A stretch of 64,000 nt of DNA from Amoebophrya sp. A120. Lineage: Eukaryota > Sar > Dinophyceae > Syndiniales > Amoebophryaceae. Shown here in pieces: positions 1 through 11,070 of the stretch. A program made the translations under genes and the position numbers. The notes under the pieces are model-generated. The model saw only the letters and a program-made list of their open reading frames with translations. It had not been told where the DNA came from and searched no databases. The stretch's first letter is position 1. Each line of letters opens with the position of its first letter. The stretch is taken from the NCBI GenBank assembly GCA_905178155.1, contig CAJINV010000004.1:5410535-5474534 (forward strand). Direction: 5' to 3'.

Positions 1-3000
1 TAGGCCCACAAGTCGTTGTGCTGCACGAGGCTTTGTTCCATACACAGCAGCATCTCCGCGATCAGGTGGAAAACAAACGCGAGAAACCGGGCTCGGAGGA
101 CATAAGAGAGATCTTGGTCTTCTTCACGTCCTGCAGGAGGAGCTCCTTCCGCACGATCATCCGCAGCTGCAGTTCCAGTTGCATTTGCTTCTACCTCCTC
201 CTCGTGGAAAGCCCCACCAAGCAACCGCAACGCCGGCAACACGTACTTCCTGTCGAACAGGAAGAGTTCAGAATTTTTAACTTGATGGTCGATGAAACGA
301 CCTTGACGAGTACTTCTATCCTCTTCTGCGACAACACCTTCTCCCTCCCCCTCGTCCACCATGGCGAACAGCTTGTCCAACGAAATGGCGTTTTGGAAAA
401 ATTCGGTCTTCAGCTCGCTGTGCTCCGACATCTGGTTCTTGATGTGAACATGGTATAAAAGTGCGGGCGTGCAGACAAACGGATTGGCGTAGGGGTCATG
501 ATCATGGTAGGAGGTTCTATCTTTTGATGCTTCTGTTGACATCAGGTTGTTGTTGTTCCTCTCATTCCTCGTAGTCACTCCTGGAGAAGAGGACATCCCA
601 AACCGTTCGAGAAACGCGATGGACTCGTCGCCTGGCGTGGGGTGGAGCAGGTAGAGAAAAAACGCCTCCCGCGAGCCAAAAGTGAAGGATGAGAGTTTTG
701 TCAACGTTTTCCAATTTCCTCGCGTGATTTTCTGGTCCAGATCAACTACATCGGGCTCCACCTCATCTTCGAGGTCAACATTTTCTGCTTGTGGTATCGC
801 ACCTACTGTTCTACTCGAACTTGAAGTCCTTGGACCATCATCGCTAGTACCACTACTGCCAACACTGACAAAAGAACTCCGCCGCTCCCCGGTCAGCTGT
901 TTGAAATACGCGTGCGCGCCGAACAGAAACGCGGAGGTGGCAAGGAGCTCGTGCTGCGTGGTGTCTACCTGCGGGAGTTGCGGTTCCACCAGGATGGTTT
1001 TCACCACCATGGCGTCCGCCTTCCAGGGCGTGGGCTTTGCGGCGATCAAGTAGAACGGCCGTTGGTTAACAAATTGCGATACTGCGTCTAGGTTTGATGT
1101 TCTTGTTGATCCGGCATTTTCGAACTGAAACACCGTGGCGAGATTTTTCAAGTACGCGAAGATATCGAAAATCTGGGGCGCTTGTTGTTGACCCTCTTCT
1201 TGATCACTCCCTGAGGATGACCACATCACACCGTCGTTGATCAGTAGCTCCTGTGCTTCTAAAATTAACTGCAACTCTTTCTTCTGGCCGTGCTCAGTAG
1301 TAGTTTGCCCTTCGCTTGCGTCTCGCTCCTCCTCCCGATCTTCGAAGAACGCCTCCGTTACGGTCGCGACCACCGCGTCGGCACCCAATTTGCCCTCCCG
1401 TTTTTCCCCGTATTTCTCCGGGCGCACGTCAAATGCGAAGTGGATTTTCTCAAAGCCCTGCTTCAGCTTGTGCACGAAGCGGGTCAGGAGTTTAGAGATC
1501 AGCGGGTTCAGGTTGAGCTTTCTTCGCTCCTGAACAAAATTCTCATCATTCTCCTCTTCTACTACTTCCACGTCCACCACACCATCCAGTCCCTCGTCGT
1601 CAGACACGAAAGACCCGTCCTCTGCCAGTATCCGCGTGCCCGGGAACTGGGTTCGGCGGGTCAGCAGGTCCGTAAAAGATAAAGAAGAAGAACGAGAAGG
1701 AGAACGAGAAGGAGAGGGAGATACTGTTGTTCTCGATGTTTCATCCTCAAACACTCCCCCGAGAATCACCAACTCCGCCAACATTTCCAGATTCAATTTC
1801 AACACCACAGTTTCCTTTGCGATATGGATTGCAAAAATGTCTGGGTCTGGAAGGATACAACTTGTGATGCTACTTTTGGAATCTACATAAAATCTGTATT
1901 GCATGAACGGCAAAAGAGGTGTAATTTGTGCTAAGCGGAGAGGGCGTTTCTCATACGGTATCTATGAGCATCAGAAAGCCCTCGCAAAATCTCTGATGCT
2001 AGGTCATGCATCACAGACCTCATGGGTCATGCAAAATCTGCATGCCAAACTCCTGCATTCTTCCAGACCCAGACATTTTTGCATTTGATACGCAACGTAG
2101 TTCAGCAACTCCGCAAACGCATCCACTTGCAACTTGCTATCCAGAAACAAGCTGCACTTCGGCTATCAAATGCAAATATGTCTGGGTCTGGAAAGAATGG
2201 GATTTGTGATGCTGCCCTTGGACTCTACACAAAATCTGTATTGCATGAACAGCATAGGAGGTGCAATTTGTGCTCCGCGGAGAGGGCATTTCTCATGCGG
2301 CATGAGCATCAGAAAGCCCTCGCAGAATCTCTGATGCTAGGGCATGCATCACAGATCTCCATCTCGTGGGTCATGGAAAATCTGCATGACAAACTTCTGC
2401 ATTCTTCCAAACCCAGACATATTTGCAGTTCATATCGGCTCCACGACGACCATGTCGTGCTGGAAAAACTCGTTTCTGCCCGCTTCCAGCCACAGATTCG
2501 AACCGGATTGCGTGTGCGCCTGGGCCATGCGGAAGTGGCGGTAGTCGAGGGAGTTCGCGTCGGTGAAGAGGGACGAGGGTGAACTAGTGCTAGATGCAGT
2601 CGTGACTGACGCAGAAGTAGCTTGTTCCCCCGCGCTGATCCTCCTCGTCGTTCCCATTGAGAAGCCAAACGTGCGCATGGGCAGCCGGAAACCATATTTC
2701 GCGGAAAAGTGCGTGGTCACCGGTATTTTCGCAGTGGCTGTAGATTTTTGCGATGATTTAATATCTCCACTGGCAGCTCGTCTGGCATTTTTTGCTCCTT
2801 CGCGTAGCTCCACCTCGGAGGACGACGAACAAGAAGATCTTATCTCCTCTTCATCACTCCAAACGCCGCTGTTCCGAACCGCCTTGCCAAGAGCAGCCGC
2901 GTCTGCGGCAGCGTCGACGAACAAAACCGTCCGATTCTGCACAGTGTCCGGGCCGAGGTAATCGAAAAGCACCGGCAGTAGGGACCCGTCTTGTGTAAAG

Positions 3001-4243
3001 TAGAAAGTTGTGGAGGATTGTAAAATTTCATTCGAAGAAAATGATCCTCGTGGTGCTCGCGCATGATCTGCTTCTTCTCTAATATTGTTCCGACACTGCC
3101 GCTGCAGCTTCTGGTGGATACGCCCACGGTTGTAATCTGGTGTTCCTGCAGAAGTACTTTTGATGTGCTTGTTTTCCTGCACCTGCTGATCATCGAAGTT
3201 CCAATCCAGCTCAACCGCGACGTTCGGAGAAACCATATCCCGACGACCAAGCCAGCTCGGCACGAAAAACGCCTCCGGGACCACCGCTTTGTATTTCCGC
3301 CAGTTGTTGAAAAAGGAGTTGTACAGCGCCGGGTGCTGCGAGACCTTTTGCAGAAAAAACGCCAAGTGGTGCGGCGTGGCAAAGTCGTACGCGTACAGAA
3401 TCGGGAAATCCGCGTGGATCGGCGCGAAGAGCTGCCGTGTGCAGATGCTGGTGGGGTTTGATGCTCCTGCACGACATTGATGGTGGTCGCCACTGCTGCT
3501 ATCGCTCCCAACGTACCAAAGCTCCTCCCGCTTGCCAAAAAACACGGGCAGCACCATCCGACTCACGGCTTCCCACACCAGCCCGGGCTGCCACACCAGC
3601 ACCATCAGGTACTCACGGAGGTCGGTGAGTGTTCGCTTCTCCCGGGCGTAGAACGTGTTCCAGGTGAGGCCTGAGGTGCAATTGGTTTCTCGATTCAAAC
3701 TTCGATTTCCATGACTACATGCGCGAAAAAACATCAACATTGCTAAAGCTAAAGTACTTAGAGTACTTACAACACGCCAAATTCTTGTTGCGCAAGAAAT
3801 GAAGTTTTGCAATACAACACGGATTTTTATACACCTGGGTCCCTGGCGCAGGGTCCGTAGGTGTCCAGCGGCAGGAACTGGGACAGAAAAAGCAGTGTCT
3901 GGACCACCTCGGCCGGGCAGTCGGCTTTCTCCTCCACCCAGAGGTGCGCGAACATCCGCGGTGGGGCACCGGACTCACCGCTGCTGGAGTCCTCATGCGC
4001 GGCGAAACACGTCGGGCCACACGCGCGGCTGGGAATGGGCTGTGGGTCCTTGTTGAACAAATGCTGCTGTTGCAGTACTTCTGCGTGTCGTCCTGTGCTG
4101 CCGCTTCCCCAGGCAGACACGGTGGAACCCGAGACAGCAACATAATAGGGGAGGAAAACCAACAGAAAATGAAAATGTGTGCGAAATACGGATGTTGAAA
4201 TCAAAGGGAAATTCGAATTACAAGCGTGGAGGAGGATCGACAT
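1..4243 (-). CDS. GT10-like (alpha-1,3-fucosyltransferase-like) glycosyltransferase, 3' end outside window
   Basis: Proposed exons, in reading order: 4243-3835, 3670-2435, 2158-2091, 1817-1 (open at the window edge; about 1,176 codons seen). The start has a basic, then hydrophobic stretch (FHFLLVFLPYYVAV) that could be a signal peptide or anchor. Across the first (GT-AG) intron the protein reads FLPLDTYGPCARD then GLTWNTFYAREK, like the 'vDsyGxC' segment of GT10 fucosyltransferases. VLPVFFG matches the 'aVPVVlG' motif, and APIHADFPILYAYDF followed by HLAFFLQKVSQHPALYNSFF matches the GT10 C-terminal helix region. The usual ENS and YVTEK residues are not recognisable, so activity is uncertain. 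A long Ser-rich and then acidic tail of unknown function follows. Introns 2 and 3 are introners. The family assignment is from motifs only; another GT-B family is possible. Confidence 0.5.
1823..2090 (-). mobile_element. Introner, family 1 (intron 3 of the GT10-like gene)
   Basis: A 268-nt element with ends TATCAAATGCAAAAATGTCT and the inverted TGCAAAAATGTCTGGGTC. The flanking 5-mers TTGCG and TCGCA have diverged. Joining by the 5-nt rule gives LLNYVAKET in frame with the long downstream exon. Confidence 0.82.
2164..2434 (-). mobile_element. Introner, family 1 (intron 2 of the GT10-like gene)
   Basis: A 271-nt inverted-repeat element. It starts TATGAACTGCAAATATGTCT and ends with the inverted counterpart of the family 1 terminus (…ATTTGCATTTGATA). 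It is flanked by identical 5-nt copies of GCCGA on the coding strand. Removing it with one copy keeps the reading frame (…VVVEP then KCSLFLD). Confidence 0.88.
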
Positions 4244-4844
4244 CTTGATCTTCTTTATTCTTTCTTCTCTTCTATAAAAGTAGGACCTTTCCAACTGATT
4301 CACAAATTCGTCGTGATCACGGCCGACACAGATCGCGCGGCAGTTCTTCAACGAAAGATAATCGAAAAAATTCGTGCACAAAATAAAAGATCTTCGAGAC
4401 TGCAAGACGCGCAGCGCGTCCGCATATCGGAGAAGAAAAAGCTGAACAAAGCTTCCGCTGGAATCTTGTTCTGACATGTTGATCATGGGTTCAACACCTA
4501 ATTTACAGAGCAGATAACGAAACAGATAAGATTGCGCTGTGGAAACAAGAGGATGCAGTTTTTGGCGTTTGGCAAACCAGCAGAAAAGCTTTGCATTTGT
4601 GCAGACACGCAGAATTTGGTCATGAATGAGCACGAATTATACTCGCAAAATATGTATAGCAAAATAAGTTGTGCTACGTAGAAATCATACCAGACTTGAT
4701 ACGCGCTCGTGCATGGCGTAGTTTACCGCCAACTACTACCTCATCAATTTCATTTTTTGTATCATACACGAATAGATTCGATCATCATTTTCATTAACTT
4801 TAGTTATATTCTACGCCATCTCCGCCAGATCCGGGTACTTATAC
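4244..4844. other. Intergenic, about 600 nt
   Basis: Lies between the 5' end of the GT10-like gene and the 3' end of the next minus-strand gene. The GT10-like frame stays open upstream to 4633, with a TTG/ATG-rich, AT-rich composition unlike the coding exons, so I read this as 5' UTR or spacer. No RNA gene or repeat is seen. Confidence 0.4.
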
Positions 4845-7717
4845 TTACTCTTCCCTCATCCGATTCCAGCGCAATCGCTCTTCCTCTTCCAAGTGCCGCT
4901 TCAACAACGGCACCACGAAATTCTTCTGGATTTTGTATAGCAGGTGGCCCACCGAATCCATCCCAACGAGCGTCCCGGCCGCACCCCAGGCTAGCACATG
5001 CAACACCTTCGTGTCCTCCTATGGATTAAAAATATGTCTGGGTCAGGAAATTTGTGATGCTAAAATGCGCATGACGAAAACGCTCCCTCATGCAGGAAAG
5101 CATGACAAGTTTGCAGAACGCTTCCTCATACGCGCTCCGCATGAGAAACTACGTTTTTGTATGACAAGAGAGGCTGCGGCTTTTGTAGTGATGTAGGTCA
5201 TGCAATACAGATCTCACAGGAAAGCACGACCAGCATTACAAGTTCCAACGTTCCAGACCCAGACATATTTGCATTTGAAACCTCCTCTTCAATGACCAAA
5301 CGCAGAGATTTCGGGCGCGCGACGGTGTTTTTCATTTCGGTGGCCGCGGATGGTCTGCTTCTGGGCTGCTCGCCTGTTATTTCCATCTGCGCAGCGGGCT
5401 CTTTTGTTCTCGGCAGGTCCGAGCCCACGACCTGTGTCTGAGCATAATCGCTCTCTTGCTTTGTCTTGTTTATTTCCGCTTCTGTCTCCGCGAGAATTAT
5501 CTGCGCACTGGCTTTTTCCGCAAAATCCGGCCACAACACCGTCTCGAAGGCCCAGGATAATTTTTTCGACGGGACGAGAAGATTTTTGTGTGACATTTGG
5601 CTCAGTTTCGCTTGTTCTGCCCCGCCCTTCATGGGTGTACTACTATTTTCCCTATGAACATCTTCGCCTTGATGTTCCACCTCAGGTTGCCCGCCGAACA
5701 ACGCTTCGAACTCCCGCTTACAAACCGCGTCCTCGAAGTTCGGTCTCCAGCGACTTTGAATCACCGGGTAATACCCGTCGGGCGAGCCCAGCACGCGGGA
5801 GGGATGCCCAGGCGCTCGCGAGGACCGGTCGCTGACCACGCAGGAACGACTGGCTGGCGTGTTGTTGGACGACGTTGTTGTTGACTCGTGCGATTTGATT
5901 GTAGATTCCTCCTGATCATGTTCATCGTGCTCTAGTACAACAACTTTCGTGCTATTTCGGTTCATCTTCTCAGCGGGTGTTCCCGCATTTGGATTTTCCC
6001 TTTTTCTTTTCCCCGCCGCGTCTCCTCGAGATGGCGGCGTGAATGAATTTTCATCAGGAAGATCTCGGGAAGGTCCTTCTAACCGATGATGACCTCGTCC
6101 TACGCGGCTGCTCCCGGAAGACGTTCTTGCAGCACCAGAACTACTCGCTGCACTACTTCGACTTCGTAGCACGAAAGAGAAAAACTCGGGCGTCAATCTT
6201 GCTTTCTTCAAAAACGCGGAGAGCGCGGCGATTCTGCCCTCTACTAGCCCCGCTTCCTCCTTCGCGTCGAAAGCCTGCACGGTGAGCAACTGCGCCATCA
6301 GGGTAGAGGTCATAGTGGACACCTGCAGGCTGGCCAGCAGCGGCCCAATTGCCAGCATGTACGGGGTGGTGATATTCGTATTGCTTGTGCTGTTGCTGCT
6401 CGCCGTCGTTCCACTACTTATGTCCTCGCTAGAACTAGATGAAGCCAAAGTTCGCTGCACGAAGCGAATTTTCCTTCCGTCTTCATGTTTCTCCACGTCC
6501 CACTCTTCGAGATTCAGGGAAAAAAACACAAACGGCGCCTCCTGCATGAACTTCGCCAGCAGAGGCGGCGGCGCGAAGCTCGTCCCCCGCCGCAATAAAA
6601 GCGCCGAGGACGTGTGTTTCGCAACCTCCTTGTCCAGGCTGTCCTGGTGTTTCTGTTTGCAACGAAGCTGGTTCTTCAAAATGGCATTTTCCAGCGAGAG
6701 CAGTTTCTCCACCCGGCGAAATTCGAACGCCATCGCGGTGGCCTCGCGCTGTGCCGCTGTAGTTTCCGCCCTTTGTTTCCTCAGCCGGTCTAGAATTGCC
6801 GGGTGGCGGTCGGTTATTTCGCTTGTTGCGTCGTGGATTTTGTCCAGGCCCTCCCCGCTGGCGAGAATGTGCTCCCGGGCGAGTTCTAGTTGCTGGTGCT
6901 TCTCTCGGCGGAGACGACTAGTTGTACTCTGCGGGCACCAGAAAGATGATGAACTTGTGGGTGCAAGAACATTTTTGGCTGCAGTTCTCGTGGTCCCACC
7001 GGACAAGGTCGTGGTTGTCGTCGTGTTTTCTGCAAGAGGTTCTTGCAGCGGGTCGTGCTGCTCCTGCTTCTGCTGCGCTGCAAGAAGATCGTCCTGAGCT
7101 ACAACTACATGATCACTGGCACAACAACTGAAACTACCGCAGCAACGATCCGACGCGCCTTGCTTCGACCTTGTTTGCTTCGATAGAAACTGCGCGGTCC
7201 GCTGTGCGTCCGTTGGGGGGAGAAACGCCAATACTTGATCGTGCAATTCCTCGCAAGAGAAAATCGCTGGACGAGGCGGTAAAGTGGTTCCACCATCTTC
7301 TGATGTAGTACTCCTCCTGCGGTCTGAGATTACTATCTGCGATGATGCGGCGCCAGCTTGTACTTGTGCTGCTGCAGCTTGGCGTGGAGACTTATGATCC
7401 GTGGTCGGATGTGCCACGCCAGTGCCTCCTTGGTGTTGACAACTCGACTTAGCAAGTCGCCGTCCGTCCGGCCTGCCGCGCGATCTTGCAACCGTGGGTC
7501 GCGGCTGAGAGGCAGTTGTGTCGCTGCTACCCGTAAGACCATTTCCGCGCCCAGGTGCCCGTTGCTTCCGGTGGACAGCGCTGGCTGCGACGCTGCAACG
7601 AAACGAGCAACCCGTTAGGACAGAGATGAGCAGGAGATACGGTGCTAGTACGAAAGCGGACGTCGCCAGACAGGGGTGAGAAAATTTTTCTTCGCGCAAA
7701 ACGCATCGCGTCCTCAT
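4845..7717 (-). CDS. Secretory coiled-coil protein, unknown function
   Basis: Exons 7717-5281 and 5014-4845 add to 2,607 nt (868 residues plus stop). The N-terminus has a hydrophobic run (FVLAPYLLLISVLTGC) after a basic start, consistent with a signal peptide. Residues ~280-360 form a likely coiled coil (DRLRKQRAETTAAQREATAM, then EFRRVEKLLSLENAILKNQ). The rest is rich in Ser, Thr and charged residues. The last exon encodes DTKVLHVLAWGAAGTLVGMD, a possible membrane segment, then a basic/acidic tail ending RMREE. The intron is an introner with perfect GGAGG flanks. The sequence after the stop (GTAAGTAT) looks like a 5' splice site, so a further exon cannot be excluded. I do not recognise the family. 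Confidence 0.6.
5020..5280 (-). mobile_element. Introner, family 1
   Basis: A 261-nt element inside the coiled-coil gene. Its left end is TTTCAAATGCAAATATGTCT and its right end is the inverted ATGGATTAAAAATATGTCTG. Both sides carry GGAGG exactly. Removal restores LVIEEEDTKVLHVLAW in frame. Confidence 0.9.
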
Positions 7718-9036
7718 TGCTTGCGGTTTATAGTCTCGAAAGCGGTCGTGTCAACGGGTTCTAACAATGACGCGCATTCATATTATTATCAATATTCGAA
7801 AAACGCGCTAGCCAGCCGACAAAGTCGACTATGGCAGCGATTGCACAGGTCTCACGGTCTGTCTTTCTCTGCGGGCTCACTTTTCAACTCCTTTCGCCGG
7901 GCTCTCTTGTGGCAACAAACTATAGGTAGGCTTTTTTACTTCAAATAAAAAGGGCTAGGCTTAACGAAAAAGATCTGTTGATTGACTCTGTGTATAGAAA
8001 GGCAAAAAAAGGTTTTTGGCTAAGTGGCGGGGATCACTATTTTGCTTTCTTATCATGATAAAACTCTGTGCAGTCTGTAAGTAGAAACAAGGCTATCTAC
8101 AAGATCCGCAATCTACTAACGAACCAGTTTTCGCAACTACTTGCGCACGAGGTAAACGTAAAAGCGACAAAAAAAAAAGGGCAAGCTTGCAATTAGTTTG
8201 ACCTTTATAGTACGTCTCAAATCTAAGAAAAGTGCATCTGCCTTCATTATAAAAGCTTCGTTCAACATTTTAAACCCGTGCCTCCGCGCCACCCGGAGCC
8301 CCCGGTTAAAAACTCCGTGTCTCCTCTGGTGAAACTTCGTTCGGAGAGCCCTCTGGTGAAACTTTCTGAGCGTTTGAGATCTTTACAGGACGCAACGCAG
8401 CCCTGAGCTTTCTACCTGTCACTCTGCCGCGGAGAGATGGAATTGAGCACGGGCTCCATCCCGGCCCTTGAGTGCAGACACTTCAGGCACTCCAAATGGC
8501 AGGCATCTTCAAAGCCTTCAACCAGAACTTTGTTTCTTCGAGCATCAATGTTTATCGATTTTTTTTTTACAAATTCGAACTCTCTACGGCCAAGCGAGAG
8601 TTGTTTGTTTGTTTGTTGAGGTTGGTCACATGGAACCGCTTGAAAGATGTTCTTTCTTCTCATGTGTCTAGCGCTACTTCAATAAAAAGGGACAACTTGG
8701 TGGAGCTGCTTTAGCTCCAACCTTAGAAAAACAAGACGGAACTGCTGCTGTAAACGAGAAAAAGCTGCTCTTTCTTATAAGAAATTCGAGACATGATTCA
8801 AAAATCTTTCATTTGATTTCACTTGCACAACATTGCTGTGCTTGCAACCAATTCTGTGTCCGTGAAATTACTCAGCTACTTCTTACTTATCGTAATGCGC
8901 GACAAACTCAGTCAAGCTCCCACCTTGTCGTAAGCAAGAGTATGACTAAATTTCGCAAAGAATGTAAGTGTGTCCTCACTTTTTCCTCGAATGATCCGTG
9001 AAAATCACGACGGATTCCGTGATTTGTAAATTAGAT
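7718..9036. other. Intergenic, about 1.3 kb
   Basis: AT-richer sequence between a minus-strand gene start and the next minus-strand ORF. Only short ORFs in every frame, several with low-complexity runs (for example GTTTGTTTGTTTG near 8605). A paired stretch around 8300-8360 repeats 'CCTCTGGTGAAACTT' twice. No gene can be supported. Confidence 0.5.
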
Positions 9037-9429
9037 TTACTGACAGTCCGGGGGCAATGGGGTCTTGTCGTAACAGAAGTAGTTGCGTTCCGCCGTCACC
9101 CCGAAGTTACAGCACGTCTGCAACCAGGTTCCGTACGGGTCATTCAAAACGCCGAACGCAGCCGTCTGGACTTTGCAACTCAACTTGTAGTACAACTCCT
9201 GTGGTGCTCCCCTCCGTCCGCGATCTTCTGGATTTTTCTTTTTCTGCTGGGTCGTTTTGGAAATTTTGCAGACGGTGTTCTCCATTTTCTCGGCAGCAAC
9301 GACTACGGCAGATTCCCATCCAGGCGGCGGTGTGGAAGAAGTACTTGCGATGATATAAGTCCCCGCTGGTGCTGGATAGTTTTGCCAACCCGGCTGCACG
9401 GCGGACAAGAACGAGGATGCCTCGCCCAT
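9037..9429 (-). CDS. Small Cys-containing ORF, 130 aa, unknown
   Basis: An uninterrupted frame of 130 codons. The C-terminal third has clustered cysteines and aromatics (LQTCCNFGVTAERNYFCYD, ending PPDCQ), which looks like a folded disulfide-rich tail. The middle is basic and low-complexity. There is no obvious signal peptide, and it may be the last exon of a longer gene whose upstream exons I cannot see. Downstream (9470-9510) lies a sequence shared in inverted orientation with 23,400-23,440. Coding status is uncertain. Confidence 0.35.
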   Translation of the reverse strand: MGEASSFLSAVQPGWQNYPAPAGTYIIASTSSTPPPGWESAVVVAAEKMENTVCKISKTTQQKKKNPEDRGRRGAPQELYYKLSCKVQTAAFGVLNDPYGTWLQTCCNFGVTAERNYFCYDKTPLPPDCQ

Positions 9430-9675
9430 GGACGTCTTCTTGGGGTCGCCGCTTCTGATGAGGATTAGCTTCCGGATTTCTTCCGGATTTCTTTGGAAAA
9501 AAATTTTTCGGGCTATTTGGCAGTTTACTGCTATACTTTTGGGTGTTCCGACTTTTGCTATTCACGTTCCCAGCGTCGGAAATCAGGTGTCAGATCGTTC
9601 GTAGCTCGATTCTCGTGCGAGAACGGGCCTCGTCGAGTTTCGGCACCCCGATCCCCCCCTTTTAGGCCGCCCCCG

Positions 9676-10545
9676 TCTCGCTCGGCCATTTGGCCGAGCG
9701 GTTAAGGGGTGTAGGTGTTTCTTCCAGTCCCTTTCCACCCTTCGTGGGGCCTATCCCCTCGCCGATGCGATCCGATCACCCGTCGCGGCTTCGTTCGAAC
9801 GTGCGAAGCCGTTTAGCCCCACTGGTAGTGCATCGAGATGCGATCGGCAGTCCCTTTTCACCCTTTTTGTGTTGTCTTCCGTCCCCGCAGCGATCCACGC
9901 AGTCGCAGCTACTATCGAAAACCGCCCGCACTACGTCTTGTCTTCTGCAAAGAGAGAAGACGTTGTTCCGGCCGTTTCTCAGGTGTTGCAGCACTCGCCC
10001 ATTTGGGCGAGTTGGTAAGGGGCCGAGTTCGTTGATCCGGTCCCTTTTCACCCTTCACGGGGACCGAAGGTTCGAAGCCCAATGTTGGCTTTTTTTCTTT
10101 CGGTGCGGCTTGTGCGACTGAAAGGAAAAGCGCACTACTAGGACAAGTAGGGACGGAGGGGCGAAAGTGGATCGACCTCGAAGGCCGAAGTACTTTCACA
10201 CGACGGCACTCGCCCATCTGGGCGAGTTGGTAGAGGGAGGGGATGCTATCCCCAGTCCCTTTTCACCCTTCACGGGGATCGAGGGATCGATACCCAGCAT
10301 TGGCGTTTTTTCTTTCGGTACGATTTGTGCGACCGGAAGGAAAAACGCACTACTACCACGAGGAGGGACGGAGAAGTGAAAGTAGACCAACCTCGAAGGC
10401 CGAACTACTTCCACGTAAAGACACTCGCCCAACTGGGCGAGTTGGTACAGGGTGGAGATGCTATCTCCAGTCCCTTTTCACCCTTCGCGGGGATCCAGGG
10501 ATCGATGCCCAGTGTTGGTGCTTTTGGAAAATGGAAGCGAAGAAG
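9676..10545 (+). repeat. Tandem array with tRNA-like A and B boxes
   Basis: Three units with a 215-nt period begin near 9993, 10208 and 10423. A diverged first unit starts at 9680, and a partial one lies near 9820-9900. Each good unit opens with a perfect 20-nt hairpin (ACTCGCCC…GGGCGAGT), continues as a D-arm-like stretch (GGGCGAGTTGGTA), and ends with a B-box-like motif: GGTTCGAAGCC at 10069, GGATCGATACC at 10284 and GGATCGATGCC at 10499. In unit 1 the first hairpin is GCTCGGCC…GGCCGAGC and reads as a good Ser/Leu-type A box (TGGCCGAGCGG). Stems change in a compensated way between units. The T stem is weak, so these look like tRNA-derived repeats (SINE-like) or another Pol III RNA, not clean tRNA genes. 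Confidence 0.6.
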
Positions 10546-11070
10546 CAAGCCGTCGGGATTGAGAAAGAGAAGCCAAGATAGAAGCGAAAGAAAGAACTAG
10601 ATACTGATCGTCGGTCTGATGCGAAAGCACCGCAAGAAACTGCTCCTCCTTGTTTTTTCTAAGTATCTGTGTTCGTTTTTTAGATGGGAAGCGAGAGAAG
10701 TCGAGTCACGGGCGACGGGGGGCACGAAGTGAAGGTTTTTTTTGGTGAAGAGCGTGTTTTTTGTCCGGCCGGAAACAGAAGCCACCTAGCATCGATCGCC
10801 GAGTTTTTTGCCAGAGTCCCAACACCGAACAAGGCCTGCACGTTATGAAAACCCAGGTAAGATACAAATTTTGATCGTAGAGAGCCACCACCTATCTACA
10901 ATACTCACATGTTTCATACGCGGGCGATCCCGCGTAGCAGTCCGTCCGCTCCCCAGTAACGCGATGCCTGTGTGGAACGGATAGCGGCAGGTGCGCATTC
11001 GTGCGACCTCGGAAAGCGGAACAACTACTTCTTCTCGAGCAGAACAACTACTGCTACTTCGTCGCCCGCG
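10546..11070. other. Spacer between the tRNA-like array and the next gene
   Basis: Mixed sequence with short ORFs only. The plus-strand frame of the next gene is open from 10972, but the first good ATG context is at 11071. Confidence 0.4.

Noticed and set aside
6282-7097. 271-codon plus-strand ORF, Ser/Cys-rich
   Set aside because: Antisense shadow of the coiled-coil gene, whose frame is longer and has an in-frame introner junction.
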